From Clostridiales bacterium (GTDB taxonomy: Bacteria; Bacillota; Clostridia; Christensenellales; UMGS416), in NCBI GenBank assembly GCA_012515725.1, contig JAAYXU010000262.1, forward strand, positions 1 through 19,982: a stretch of DNA of 19,982 bases, written 5' to 3'. Every line of letters starts with the position of its first letter. Position 1 is the first letter of the stretch. Below the pieces are notes generated by a model, which saw only the letters and a list, made by a program, of their open reading frames with translations, was not told the DNA's origin and made no database searches. Below, piece after piece: positions 9,231 through 17,322 of this stretch. Made by a program: the position numbers and the translations under genes.

Positions 9231-9926
9231 ATGGCGGGACGCGCGATGCGGGTTGTCGGCTGGATCGCGGCGGCTCTGGCGCTCATGAGCAGCTGCGCCC
9301 GGGCCGAGCCAGCCGCGGGCGATCGGGACGTCGCGGTGGTGATCGACGCGGGCCATGGAGGCTATGATCATGGCACATCGGGAACGAGAACCGGCGTACC
9401 CGAGGATAAGCTCAACCTGCAGGTTGCAAAAAAACTGGAGCAGGCTCTCGAGAACGCCGGTTTCACTGTCGTAATGACCCGGGAGAGCGACGACATACAG
9501 TATGACCCACACAGCGGAGTATCCAGAAAAACCCAGGACATGCGTCAACGCGCCGCCGTCATCGAGAGCGCGCAGCCGGGCGTCGTCATCAGCATTCACA
9601 TGAACAAGTTCCCGGACGGGCGTTACGGCGGCCCGCAGGTATTCTACCATCAGGGCAGCGAGCAGGGAAAGCTGCTGGCGGAGGCTGTGCAGAACCAGTT
9701 CAACGCCCATATAGAGGGCAGCGACCGGGAGGCTCTGTCCAGTGGCGGTTATTACATACTGAAAGTCAGTTCGGCGCCTTCGATACTGGTCGAGTGCGGT
9801 TTTCTCTCCAACGAGCGTGATGAGAGACGGCTGCAGACCGAAACTTTCCAGCAGCAGCTGGCCGACCTCATGCTGGCGGGTCTGTTGGACTGGCTGGAAG
9901 GAAATCAGCCTGTTGCGTCGAACTAG
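9231..9926 (+). CDS. cwlD: Germination-specific N-acetylmuramoyl-L-alanine amidase CwlD
   Basis: A 231-residue Amidase_3 protein. An N-terminal signal segment (residues about 6-26, MRVVGWIAAALALMSSCARA) precedes the catalytic domain. Zinc ligands are visible as VIDAGHGG (His42), Glu58 in VPEDKLNL and His123 in SIHMN. The catalytic Glu188 lies in LVECGFLSN. CwlD removes the stem peptide from muramic acid during spore cortex synthesis, the first step toward muramic-delta-lactam that germination lytic enzymes recognise. Start ATG 9231 follows GGGGGGAGGG with good spacing; ATG 9246 is the in-frame alternative. The MSSC sequence is a poor lipobox match, so lipidation is uncertain. The sigma-E-like promoter upstream supports the sporulation role. 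Confidence 0.9.
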   Translation: MAGRAMRVVGWIAAALALMSSCARAEPAAGDRDVAVVIDAGHGGYDHGTSGTRTGVPEDKLNLQVAKKLEQALENAGFTVVMTRESDDIQYDPHSGVSRKTQDMRQRAAVIESAQPGVVISIHMNKFPDGRYGGPQVFYHQGSEQGKLLAEAVQNQFNAHIEGSDREALSSGGYYILKVSSAPSILVECGFLSNERDERRLQTETFQQQLADLMLAGLLDWLEGNQPVASN

Positions 9927-9966
9927 AGGATAAATAGTAACGACAGACGGGAGGCAAGTACCAAAG

Positions 9967-11439
9967 ATGGCTAAAAATTATCTGGCATTTGATCTGGGCG
10001 CAAGCAGCGGGCGGGCGATACTTGGCACGCTAAATGACGGGAAGCTGTCGCTCAGGGAGCTGCACCGCTTCGAAAATGTGCCCGTAAAGATAGGCGCTCA
10101 TCTGTACTGGGATACGCCCGGCATATTCAACGAGCTCAAGAATGGCCTGAGGGCATACGCCAGGCTTGATGCGGGCCCGCTCTCGGGCGTGGGTATCGAC
10201 ACATGGGGCGTGGATTTCGGCCTGCTGGACCACAACGACGAGCTTATCGGCAACCCGATCCATTACCGGGACGATCAGACAGACGGCATGATGGAAAAGG
10301 TATTCGAGCGGATAAGCCGCCGGGAGATATATCGCACGACAGGCATCGCGTTTATGAGAATCAATACGCTCTACCAGCTTGCCGGCATGAAGGAGCGGGG
10401 ATCGGTATCCCTCGCCAACGCGAGCACGCTGCTTTTCATGCCCGATCTCCTCGCCTGGATGCTGACCGGAAAAAAGGGTACCGAGTACACGATCGCGTCG
10501 ACGTCCCAGCTGCTGGACGTAGAAGGCCTGGCCGTGTCCGCGCCGATCCTGAAGGCACTGGGTATACCGGAGAGCCTCTTTTCGCCGATCGTACAGCCGG
10601 GAACGCTCCGGGGCCCGCTGCTACAATCCATCGCGGAGGAAACGCTGGTGGGAGACGTGCCGGTCTACGCGGTCGCCGGGCACGATACGGCTTCGGCGGT
10701 CGTCGCTGTACCCGCGGAGGGCAGCAGGCACGCGTATCTGAGCAGCGGCACCTGGTCGCTGATGGGCATAGAGAACGACGCGCCGGTCGTCAGCGACGAT
10801 TCGCTTGAATGGAACTTCACAAACGAGGGCGGCGCGTTCGGCAAATACCGCATACTGCGTAACATCATGGGACTGTGGATCATTCAGGAGTGCCGCCGGG
10901 AATGGAGCAGGCAGGGCGAAAAGGTTTCCTTCGACGCGCTGACGCAGCAGGCGGCGGAAGCGCTGCCCTTTAAGGCGCTTATTAACCCCGACGACGATCG
11001 CTTTTTCGCGCCCGGAGACATGCCCGGGAAGGTGCGGGAATACTGCCGCGAAACAGGGCAAAGCGTGCCCGAAACCCGGGGCGAGATCGTCCGCTGCGTT
11101 CTCGAAAGCCTCGCGCTGCGCTACAGGTGGTGCATGGAGCGGCTGGAGCGGCTGAGCGGACAGTCGCTGGACCGGCTTCACATAGTGGGCGGCGGCATAC
11201 AGAACAGGCTCCTGTGCCAGCTGTCTGCAAGCGCGATAGGCCGACCTGTCATCGCGGGCCCCATCGAGGCTACTGCGATCGGCAATATACTCATGCAGGC
11301 GGCGGCGGACGGCGAGCTTTCGGGGCTAGCCGAGATTCGCGAGACGGTGCGCCGCTCGTTCGCGCCCGAGACATACCATCCCAACGACAAGCCTGCCTGG
11401 GACGCGGCCTACGAGCGGTTTCTTGAGATAGGCGGCTGA
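9967..11439 (+). CDS. rhaB: L-rhamnulokinase
   Basis: A 490-residue FGGY-family sugar kinase that phosphorylates L-rhamnulose to L-rhamnulose-1-phosphate. Evidence: N-terminal phosphate-binding DLGASSGR (9-16), the RhaB-specific segment HRFENVPV...LYWDTPGIFNEL (33-57), GIDTWGVDFGLLD (77-88), the catalytic GHDTASAV region (about 237-244), SSGTWSLMG, and ADP-binding HIVGGGIQNRLLCQ. Length is typical. A GGGAGG site lies about 10 bases before ATG 9967. The gene follows cwlD by 40 bases with no terminator, so some cotranscription is possible. No rhaA, rhaD, rhaM or rhamnose regulator is in the window; the propeller gene starts 2 bases after its stop. Confidence 0.95.
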   Translation: MAKNYLAFDLGASSGRAILGTLNDGKLSLRELHRFENVPVKIGAHLYWDTPGIFNELKNGLRAYARLDAGPLSGVGIDTWGVDFGLLDHNDELIGNPIHYRDDQTDGMMEKVFERISRREIYRTTGIAFMRINTLYQLAGMKERGSVSLANASTLLFMPDLLAWMLTGKKGTEYTIASTSQLLDVEGLAVSAPILKALGIPESLFSPIVQPGTLRGPLLQSIAEETLVGDVPVYAVAGHDTASAVVAVPAEGSRHAYLSSGTWSLMGIENDAPVVSDDSLEWNFTNEGGAFGKYRILRNIMGLWIIQECRREWSRQGEKVSFDALTQQAAEALPFKALINPDDDRFFAPGDMPGKVREYCRETGQSVPETRGEIVRCVLESLALRYRWCMERLERLSGQSLDRLHIVGGGIQNRLLCQLSASAIGRPVIAGPIEATAIGNILMQAAADGELSGLAEIRETVRRSFAPETYHPNDKPAWDAAYERFLEIGG

Positions 11440-11441
11440 TT

Positions 11442-12611
11442 ATGGGAGAGCTTTGTAAGGACGCATGGCGGAAAAACCCGGTCCCCCTGTACCGGCTGTC
11501 ACCCGGCGGCGGGCAGTATTTCTTTGGGTACTACGATCTCTTTGCGACAGAAGGGAACACGCACCTGTGCCACAGGGTCCCGTTCATGGACAGGCTTCAC
11601 AGGGCGGGTGACCGGGCGCAGCTGGGTACGCTGCCGCTCACGGGCGGAGAGTTCACGCCGTTTGATGATACGGCGGCCTGGTGCTTCCAGCAGGGAGCGA
11701 TGATGCAGTTCGTGCCGGGCATTTCCGATACCGTGATGTACAATATCGAACGAAAAGACGGATACGGTGCGCGGATGCGGAATCTCGGAACCGGCGCGGT
11801 GCGCGAATACGGAAGGCCTGTTTCCGCGCTGTCGCCCGACGGAGCTTTTTTCCTGTCGGTCAACATGGCGCGGCTGTACGATTTCCGGCCGGGCTACGGA
11901 TACGCGGGCATCCCCGATCCCTACGGGAGCGAGGCCGCGCCCCAAACCGACGGCGTATGGCGCGTGGATATGCGCACCGGGCGCGAAACCCTGCTCGTGA
12001 CGCTGGCAGCGCTTAAAAAGCTGGCGGGCGATTACTTCGCAGCCGGGGAAAAGCTCTGTGTCAATCACATCACCGTCGCACCCGGCGGGCGGCGCTATGT
12101 GATGCTGCTGCGAAACATGGAAAAGCGCCCGTGGCGCACGCTCGTGCTGACCGCCGACTGCGGCGGGTCGGGGGAACCCTTCGTAATCCTCGACGATACG
12201 TATGCCTCCCACTACTGGTGGCAGGACGCGGATCGGCTGCTTTTCCACTGCCGGGTCGCCGGACAAAACGGAATGTACACGCTCCATGACGGTACGCGGA
12301 AGGCCGAGGCGTGGGATCCCGGCTTTTTTGCGTTCGACGGGCACATGCGTACCGCGCCCGGCGGGAAATGGCTCAGCTACGATAGCTATCCCGACGCGAA
12401 GGGCAGGCGCAGGTTGCTCGTCTACGATACCGGGAGCGGGACGGGTTTCGAGCTTGCCCGGCTCCATGGGCCCAGCCCCGATCCGACAGACATACGCTGC
12501 GATCTGCATCCCCGGTGGAGCCATGACGGCGCGTGGCTGACGTTCGACTCGATCCACGAGGGATTCAGGGGAGTCTACGCCGTGAGCGCCGCGGATCTTC
12601 CGGATGTTTGA
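11442..12611 (+). CDS. Uncharacterised TolB / oligogalacturonate lyase (PL22)-like beta-propeller protein
   Basis: A 389-residue protein without a signal peptide or membrane segment, so probably cytoplasmic. The sequence has repeated propeller-blade features: SALSPDGAFFLSVNM (about 127), TVAPGGRRYVMLL (about 210), RTAPGGKWLSYDS (about 305) and HPRWSHDGAWLTFDSIHEG (about 362). The last resembles the SPDG/HPR-W blades of TolB-like and PL22 oligogalacturonate lyase-like proteins. The N-terminus YFFGYYDLFA...HRVPFMDR looks like a conserved family signature that I cannot name. Start ATG 11442 is 2 bases after the rhaB stop, with only a weak ribosome site, so it is probably translationally coupled. 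The context suggests processing or sensing of a rhamnose-containing glycan. Function unknown; enzymatic activity is not shown. Confidence 0.8.
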   Translation: MGELCKDAWRKNPVPLYRLSPGGGQYFFGYYDLFATEGNTHLCHRVPFMDRLHRAGDRAQLGTLPLTGGEFTPFDDTAAWCFQQGAMMQFVPGISDTVMYNIERKDGYGARMRNLGTGAVREYGRPVSALSPDGAFFLSVNMARLYDFRPGYGYAGIPDPYGSEAAPQTDGVWRVDMRTGRETLLVTLAALKKLAGDYFAAGEKLCVNHITVAPGGRRYVMLLRNMEKRPWRTLVLTADCGGSGEPFVILDDTYASHYWWQDADRLLFHCRVAGQNGMYTLHDGTRKAEAWDPGFFAFDGHMRTAPGGKWLSYDSYPDAKGRRRLLVYDTGSGTGFELARLHGPSPDPTDIRCDLHPRWSHDGAWLTFDSIHEGFRGVYAVSAADLPDV

Positions 12612-12625
12612 TTGTTCGTAGTGTG

Positions 12626-12656
12626 AACCGGGGCGGCAATAGCCGTCCCGGTTTTT
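12626..12656 (+). terminator. Rho-independent terminator after rhaB-propeller unit
   Basis: AACCGGGGCGGC (12626-12637) pairs with GCCGTCCCGGTT (12642-12653): a 12-bp stem with one G-T wobble and an AATA loop. A run of T (12652-12656) follows. On the minus strand no T run follows the hairpin, so it is oriented for the plus-strand genes. Confidence 0.92.
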
Positions 12657-12670
12657 CTATCGTTAAGTCT

Positions 12671-13747
12671 TTATTTTTCGCCCATAATTTCAGCCAGCGC
12701 CTGCGCAAGATACCGCGCGGAAAGGAGCGCCTGATCCAGCGTGTTCTCGATATGCCCCATCTCGATGAGTATCGCGCCGGTGGACAGGTGCTGGTTGTAG
12801 CGCCCGGTCTTTACGTTGACGGGCAGCGCCAGTCCGGGACAGATGTCATTTAGCGCGTCAACCAGACTCTGGGCGACGACGATGTTCCGGTTCCAGTCGG
12901 GGCGCACGGCGTATCCGTTTCCGGTGCTGCCCTCTCCTGTGCCTATGATGACCATGATTCGGGAGACCTCCTGCCCGTCGATCGTAACGGTCGAGGGATT
13001 CCACGATCGCGCGTTATAGTCGTCCCGGTGCATGTCGATCAGGATTTTCAGGCTGTCATACTTATCGAGATAGCGCTCCACAGTCGCACAGGAGCGGATG
13101 TAGGCCGTCCCCGTCGCGGGCGGCTCATGGTCGGTCGTGTCGTGGAGCGTGATGATCCCATACCTCAAGGTCAGCATATCGGCCAGCTCCTTGCCAACGC
13201 GCACGATATTGTACTGCTGATTGGTGGTGCGCACATCGGGTAGCTCCGCGTAGACCTGCTCCACAGTCTTATGATAGGATTCCTGGGTGTGCGTATGGTA
13301 TATGAGTACCTGCGGACCCTGCCCGCTTATTTCAATGGAGGGAGTGACTCCCGAGGAGATGGTGGGTCTGGGGCTCACTTCCTTGTCTCCGTTCTCGCCG
13401 GTCGTGGCGGTTGCTTCCTTTATTTCGATGCGCCCGATTTCTACCACGCCCGGAATCGTATAGGCGACCACCGATATGGGATCGGAGGGATCGTATCCGA
13501 TGAGCCACCGGAAAAATCCCGGCAGCGACGCACCCGGCTCTTCCTCGGCGGTCGCCCGCATCTCGATACGCCGGACGCCGCGGGAGACGGTTTCGGCCGT
13601 GGGAGAGGCCTGGCTGCGCGCGCTCGCCTCAAGGGAAAGGATATATCCGGCCCAGAGATGCGCCCAAAGACCTACCAGGAGCACAGTCATGGTACAGACT
13701 ACGGCCCGGAAGCAAAAACGTCTCAGTTCCGAACGCATATAATACAT
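12671..13747 (-). CDS. spoIIP: Stage II sporulation protein P (engulfment peptidoglycan hydrolase)
   Basis: A 358-residue SpoIIP, an amidase/endopeptidase that works with SpoIID and SpoIIM to thin septal peptidoglycan during mother-cell engulfment of the forespore. One N-terminal membrane segment lies at residues about 13-37, followed by a low-complexity linker. The catalytic domain contains QVLIYHTHTQESY (His151 and His153), the conserved YNIVRVGKEL stretch, LIDMHRD (His240) and GAILIEMGHIENT (Glu329). The frame is open further upstream, but the start at 13747 (MYYMRSELRR) is chosen because GGAGGGG sits about 5 bases before it on the minus strand and puts the membrane helix near the N-terminus. 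Convergent with the rhaB-propeller unit. Confidence 0.93.
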   Translation of the reverse strand: MYYMRSELRRFCFRAVVCTMTVLLVGLWAHLWAGYILSLEASARSQASPTAETVSRGVRRIEMRATAEEEPGASLPGFFRWLIGYDPSDPISVVAYTIPGVVEIGRIEIKEATATTGENGDKEVSPRPTISSGVTPSIEISGQGPQVLIYHTHTQESYHKTVEQVYAELPDVRTTNQQYNIVRVGKELADMLTLRYGIITLHDTTDHEPPATGTAYIRSCATVERYLDKYDSLKILIDMHRDDYNARSWNPSTVTIDGQEVSRIMVIIGTGEGSTGNGYAVRPDWNRNIVVAQSLVDALNDICPGLALPVNVKTGRYNQHLSTGAILIEMGHIENTLDQALLSARYLAQALAEIMGEK

Positions 13748-13810
13748 CGTGCCCCTCCGCCGGAGCCGTGCCGCAGGAGGCTCCCATCTATATCTATTCA
13801 CGAAAAGGGC

Positions 13811-13838
13811 GGGGTATGTACTTTTTTTTATTATATTA
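13811..13838 (-). promoter_or_regulatory. Possible sigma-E-like promoter of spoIIP
   Basis: On the minus strand, TAATATA (13838-13832) matches six of seven positions of the sigma-E -35 consensus kmATATT. After a 13-base spacer comes CATACCCC (13818-13811), which keeps CATAC of the -10. A start near 13804 gives a leader of about 56 bases. A perfect TATAAT (13835-13830) overlaps the same AT-rich patch but has no -35 partner. spoIIP is a sigma-E gene in B. subtilis. Confidence 0.4.
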
Positions 13839-13950
13839 ATTCGTGTTTGTTGTGTAGGATAGAGATTGCATTTCAGCCGGGTTTTCGCTGATTCCGCGTA
13901 GCTTAATAACCTATATATACCGGAAATTCTGTCCCGATCGGCCCGGGCCT

Positions 13951-13978
13951 TTCGCAAGCGTCCGAAATGCCTTATAAT
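13951..13978 (+). promoter_or_regulatory. Sigma-A promoter of sdaAB-sdaAA
   Basis: A perfect TATAAT (13973-13978) lies 16 bases after TTCGCA (13951-13956, four of six matches to TTGACA). A start around 13985 leaves a very short leader of about 14 bases, just enough for the GGAGGCGAG ribosome site before ATG 13999. Confidence 0.6.
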
Positions 13979-13998
13979 GAGCATCGGAGGCGAGCGCG

Positions 13999-14670
13999 AT
14001 GGATCTCTTTGATATAATCGGGCCGGTCATGGTGGGGCCCTCAAGCTCCCATACGGCGGGGGCAGCGCGGATAGGGCTGGCGATACGCAGGATACTGTGC
14101 GACGAGCCTGTCAGTGCCGATATCGCGCTGTCGGGTTCGTTCGCTGCCACGGGAGCGGGCCACGGCACGGACCGGGCGCTGGCGGCCGGTCTCATGGGTA
14201 TGCATCCCGACGATCTGCGCATCCGCGACAGCCTGGCGATAGCGGCGGAGAGGGGCCTTGAGCTCCATTTCTCGCAGTCGGACATACCGCGCGCTCATCC
14301 GAACTCTGTTTTTATCCGGGTGACGGGCAGGAGCGGCCGCTCGGTGAATGTGTTGGCCGCATCGGTGGGCGCCGGCCGCATTGAGGTGCGGCGGATCGAC
14401 GGTCTGGACGTCAATTTCAGCTGCGAGCAGCCCACGCTGCTCATTCCTCATAAGGACGGGCCGGGATGCGTCGCGCGCGTGACCCGTATGCTGTCCGAAT
14501 CAGGACTTAACATCGCGGGCATGACGGTTCATCGCAGACAGCGTGGCGGGATGGCGATCATGGTCATAGAGACCGACGAGCCCGTGCCTCCGACGCTTCT
14601 TCACGCGCTGGCCACCCAGCCCGATATACACGATCCGCGCTATATCGAGCCGCCAAAGGAGAGCATATGA
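13999..14670 (+). CDS. sdaAB: L-serine dehydratase, iron-sulfur-dependent, beta subunit
   Basis: A 223-residue beta chain of the two-component [4Fe-4S] L-serine ammonia-lyase, which converts L-serine to pyruvate and ammonia. Evidence: the N-terminal signature DIIGPVMVGPSSSHTAGAARIG (6-27), the GSFAATGAGHGTDRAL segment (46-61), HPNSVFI near residue 100, and a C-terminal ACT domain (about 148-215, beginning TLLIPHKDGPGCVARVT). Size is typical for the Clostridium/Bacillus-type split enzyme. Start ATG 13999 has GGAGG upstream. Its stop overlaps the alpha-subunit start (ATGA), which suits balanced synthesis of the two subunits. Confidence 0.96.
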   Translation: MDLFDIIGPVMVGPSSSHTAGAARIGLAIRRILCDEPVSADIALSGSFAATGAGHGTDRALAAGLMGMHPDDLRIRDSLAIAAERGLELHFSQSDIPRAHPNSVFIRVTGRSGRSVNVLAASVGAGRIEVRRIDGLDVNFSCEQPTLLIPHKDGPGCVARVTRMLSESGLNIAGMTVHRRQRGGMAIMVIETDEPVPPTLLHALATQPDIHDPRYIEPPKESI

Positions 14671-15578
14671 ATATCGATTCGTTTTCTGCGTTTGTGGCCG
14701 AGGCCCGAAAAACAGGCCGTCCGCTGTGGGAGGTGGCGCTGATCGATCAGTCCGCGGATAGCGGGCAGTCCCCAGCCGAGACGCTTGAGCGCATGACCCG
14801 CACGCTACGCGTCATGCGTGAAGCGCTGTCCCAATATGATCCCGCCGCGCGCTCCGAGAGCGGTCTGTCGGGCGGCGCGGCCGCCCGTCTGCGCGACGCT
14901 GCTGCGGTGGGTAAGTCGTTATCTGGGCCCTTCCTGTCGGACGTCATGAGCCGGGCGCTGATGATGGCCGAGATGAACGCCTGCATGGGCCGTATCGTCG
15001 CTGCGCCTACCGCCGGTTCGTGCGGCGTGCTGCCGTCGGTGATACTGTCCGCGCAAGAACGCTTGCGCTTACCCGAGGAGGCGGCTGTTCACGCCCTGCT
15101 GACGGCGGGCGGCGTGGGGGCCATCATCGCGTCGCGCGCGACGCTCTCGGGCGCGGAGGGCGGCTGTCAGGCCGAGGTGGGCAGCGCCTCAGCGATGGCT
15201 GCGGCCGCGCTTGTCGAGATGATGGGCGGCGCGCCGGAAATGAGCGCGCACGCCTGCGCGATAGCGCTCTCAAACCTGATGGGACTCATATGCGATCCGG
15301 TGGCGGGACGGGTGGAGGTGCCCTGCGTGACCCGCAACGTGATCGGCGCGGTGGGCGCGGTCGCCGCAGCCGAGTTAGCTCTTGGCGGGATCGAGTATCC
15401 CGTCCCCGCCGACGAGGTGATCGACGCGATGGGCTGGGTGGGCGCGTCGCTGCCCCCGGCCCTGCGCGAAACGGGGGAAGGGGGGCTTGCCGTGACACTC
15501 ACCGGAAGAAGCATATGCGAACGGCTGGCCGCCCCGGTGCGCGGGAAGCGACGGAGCGAGCGGCCATTACGCCAATGA
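14667..15578 (+). CDS. sdaAA: L-serine dehydratase, iron-sulfur-dependent, alpha subunit
   Basis: A 303-residue catalytic alpha chain. Three cysteines that typically hold the oxygen-labile 4Fe-4S cluster are visible: AAPTAGSCGVLPS (about 112-124), GAEGGCQAEVGSA (about 162-174) and VEVPCVTRN (about 215-223). The fourth iron site in these enzymes is left for substrate. Glycine/alanine-rich helices between them are as in the family. The ATG is in the ATGA overlap with sdaAB, preceded by AAAGGAG. The presence of this enzyme fits an anaerobic, amino-acid-using lifestyle. The C-terminus is short and basic (RGKRRSERPLRQ) and lacks the extra cysteine tail seen in single-chain forms. Confidence 0.96.
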   Translation: MNIDSFSAFVAEARKTGRPLWEVALIDQSADSGQSPAETLERMTRTLRVMREALSQYDPAARSESGLSGGAAARLRDAAAVGKSLSGPFLSDVMSRALMMAEMNACMGRIVAAPTAGSCGVLPSVILSAQERLRLPEEAAVHALLTAGGVGAIIASRATLSGAEGGCQAEVGSASAMAAAALVEMMGGAPEMSAHACAIALSNLMGLICDPVAGRVEVPCVTRNVIGAVGAVAAAELALGGIEYPVPADEVIDAMGWVGASLPPALRETGEGGLAVTLTGRSICERLAAPVRGKRRSERPLRQ

Positions 15579-15624
15579 GGATCCGGATGGCAATCCGATA
15601 CTGGTGGATCAACACAGATAGTGC

Positions 15625-15657
15625 AAAGAAAAGGAGAGCCGCATCGCTGCGACTCTC
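15625..15657 (-). terminator. Rho-independent terminator of the MFS transporter gene
   Basis: On the minus strand, GAGAGTCGCA (15657-15648) pairs with TGCGGCTCTC (15643-15634) in a 10-bp stem with one G-T wobble and a 4-base loop. CTTTTCTTT follows. It lies 40 bases beyond the MFS stop. Read on the plus strand the wobble becomes an A-C mismatch and there is no T run, so it serves the minus-strand gene. Confidence 0.85.
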
Positions 15658-15696
15658 TGTTACTGCTGAATTCACAATGCGCCTTGGCTTTACCTG

Positions 15697-16872
15697 TCAG
15701 TTTCCTCCCGAGGCTGCTCGAGCGGGCTGCCTGCGGCGCGCCAGCGTCAGCGTCAGTGCGAACCCCGCGGCGGCAAGCGCCGCCATGAAAAAGAAGCCGA
15801 TATTGATCGTAAAGTGATCGCTAATAATACCGCCCAGCCAGGGTCCGAGGAACATGCCCAGCCCGTAGATTGCCTGGAAAAAACCCATCGCTGTGGCCCG
15901 CCTCTCCTGCGCTACCGTACCTACAGCCAGACTCATGAGAAGCGGGAACACGAGTCCCTGGCCGCTCCCGGATATCACCTGGCTGAGCATCACCAGCCAT
16001 ATATTCCCCGAGAACGGCATCATCGCGCTGCCTATAAAATGCAGCGCAAAACCGCAGAGTATGAGACGGCGCTCGCCCAGACGGCTGATAAGGCCCGCTC
16101 CTGCCAACATTGCGGAAAAGAAGCTGCCCATGGACGCGAGCGTGGATACGATGCCGAGCTGCCATCCGGTCGCGTCCATCGAGCTGGATGCTACCGGGGC
16201 GAAGCTGAACACCTTACCGAAAAAAATGGCCTGCGTAAGCACCGAGAGGAGCGATACGGCGATAAGACCCGGAGTACGGGCCACTCGCACTACGTCGGGA
16301 AAGGAAAGGGGCTGTTTTTTTATTACAGGCTCATAGAGAAACAGCGAGAATATAATGCCCATGAGACCCACAGCGGATCCCGCGGCGAAGGTACCGTCCA
16401 CGCCGAATCGGTCGGCCAGTGCGCCTCCCGCCATCATCGCCAGCACCTGACTGGCGGAGGAACCCGCCGATACCATCGATATCGAGCGCGAAGTTGCGCC
16501 GCTCGTAAAATAGCTGGCATACAGAACCGTTAACTGCACATAGGCGCAGGCGGATATGCCGGCCAGTACCCGGGCCAGCAGCACCCAGCCCGGCGATTTG
16601 CCAAGCAGCAGTGTCACCGCGCTGAGTGTTCCGAAAAGTATGCCGACCGTTACGAATATCCGCCTGCGGCCAAGCTTGTCCGATAATATGCCAAGCGGAA
16701 GACGCAGCAGGAGCTGCATGAGCCCGTACGCTCCGCCGATAAGTCCGACCATCTGCAGCGAGGCGTTCAGGCTCTCGGCATGCGGGGTCAGCACGGGCAT
16801 ACAAGTGTAAACGGCGCTCCAGTAGAGGAATGTCACGATGAAGAATGTCGGGAGCCGGAATCTGTAACGCAT
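15697..16872 (-). CDS. Major facilitator superfamily transporter
   Basis: A 391-residue protein with about 12 hydrophobic segments. MFS motif A lies between TM2 and TM3 (GILSDKLGRRR, about residues 61-71), and a weaker counterpart occurs in the second half (ISRLGERR). The start at 16872 (MRYRFRLPTFF) is chosen because GAGAGG lies about 7 bases before it; the frame is open to 16965 but that extension has no ribosome site and contains the promoter. General appearance is that of MFS drug or metabolite exporters (YfcJ/SetA-like). The substrate cannot be told. It is convergent with sdaAA and has its own promoter and terminator, so it is probably monocistronic. Confidence 0.9.
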   Translation of the reverse strand: MRYRFRLPTFFIVTFLYWSAVYTCMPVLTPHAESLNASLQMVGLIGGAYGLMQLLLRLPLGILSDKLGRRRIFVTVGILFGTLSAVTLLLGKSPGWVLLARVLAGISACAYVQLTVLYASYFTSGATSRSISMVSAGSSASQVLAMMAGGALADRFGVDGTFAAGSAVGLMGIIFSLFLYEPVIKKQPLSFPDVVRVARTPGLIAVSLLSVLTQAIFFGKVFSFAPVASSSMDATGWQLGIVSTLASMGSFFSAMLAGAGLISRLGERRLILCGFALHFIGSAMMPFSGNIWLVMLSQVISGSGQGLVFPLLMSLAVGTVAQERRATAMGFFQAIYGLGMFLGPWLGGIISDHFTINIGFFFMAALAAAGFALTLTLARRRQPARAASGGN

Positions 16873-16909
16873 AAAATACCTCTCAAATATGTTGAAGGCT
16901 ATAGGTTCT

Positions 16910-16918
16910 ATTATAGCA
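16910..16918 (-). promoter_or_regulatory. Extended -10 promoter of the MFS gene
   Basis: Minus strand TGCTATAAT (16918-16910): a perfect TATAAT with the TGn extension. No good -35 hexamer is visible 16-18 bases upstream, which is normal for extended -10 promoters. The predicted leader is about 31 bases. Confidence 0.6.
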
Positions 16919-17033
16919 TAAATAAACGAGCGTAGCATTTGGGTAAAAAAATGGTTTTTATCCACGCTGGTACAACAATAACAATGAGTTCCGTAATCCG
17001 GGGAGGCTTTACCGCGCTTTGCGCTTGTTCCCT

Positions 17034-17056
17034 AAAAAAAACCGCCTTGCGGCGGG
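17034..17056 (-). terminator. Orphan minus-strand terminator-like hairpin
   Basis: On the minus strand, CCGCC-GCAA-GGCGG (17055-17042) is followed by eight T (17041-17034), a classic short terminator with a GCAA tetraloop. Outer AAACC/GGTTT pairing extends it with one bulge. No minus-strand gene lies to its right in the window, so it would stop either an unrecognised small RNA or antisense transcription heading toward the MFS promoter. Confidence 0.55.
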
Positions 17057-17084
17057 TTTATAAATAAGGAGGTAAGGAGGACCG

Positions 17085-17120
17085 ATGAAAAAATGCCTGC
17101 ACTGCTTGCCTGCAATATAG
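17085..17120 (+). CDS. Possible 11-residue leader peptide or gene remnant with doubled Shine-Dalgarno
   Basis: ATG AAA AAA TGC encodes MKKCLHCLPAI then TAG. It is preceded by AAGGAGGTAAGGAGG, two overlapping consensus ribosome sites, ending 4 bases before the ATG. Such a site is stronger than that of most genes in this window. The MKKCxxC start resembles zinc-ribbon proteins, so it may be the stump of a broken gene, or a true leader peptide. No promoter was identified for it. Confidence 0.3.
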   Translation: MKKCLHCLPAI

Positions 17121-17293
17121 AGTATACAGGAAGCTTATGAACGTTTCGTGAATGGGATATTAATTGTTTGTTAGCAATATGCGAAAGATACTGCAGGGAA
17201 TACTTTGGTTCGTCTGTGGAAATTGATACGCTGGCGGATGCTGGATGCGGTGCAGGTTTTCTCGCATTGGCAGAAACAAGCGCTATAAAACCC

Positions 17294-17322
17294 TTGAATT
17301 CCTGTCCGGTATTCTATATAAT
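17294..17322 (+). promoter_or_regulatory. Sigma-A promoter of the sodium:solute symporter gene
   Basis: TTGAAT (17294-17299), exactly 17 bases, then TATAAT (17317-17322): a near-consensus housekeeping promoter. A start near 17329 leaves a leader of about 66 bases. A second weaker pair, TTGCAG (17330-17335) and TATATT (17354-17359) with an 18-base spacer, follows. Confidence 0.75.

Noticed and set aside
11499..12557. 352-codon minus-strand open frame opposite the propeller gene
   Set aside because: The plus-strand product shows clear propeller blade motifs and operon coupling; the reverse translation is rich in Pro, Arg and His with no recognisable domain.
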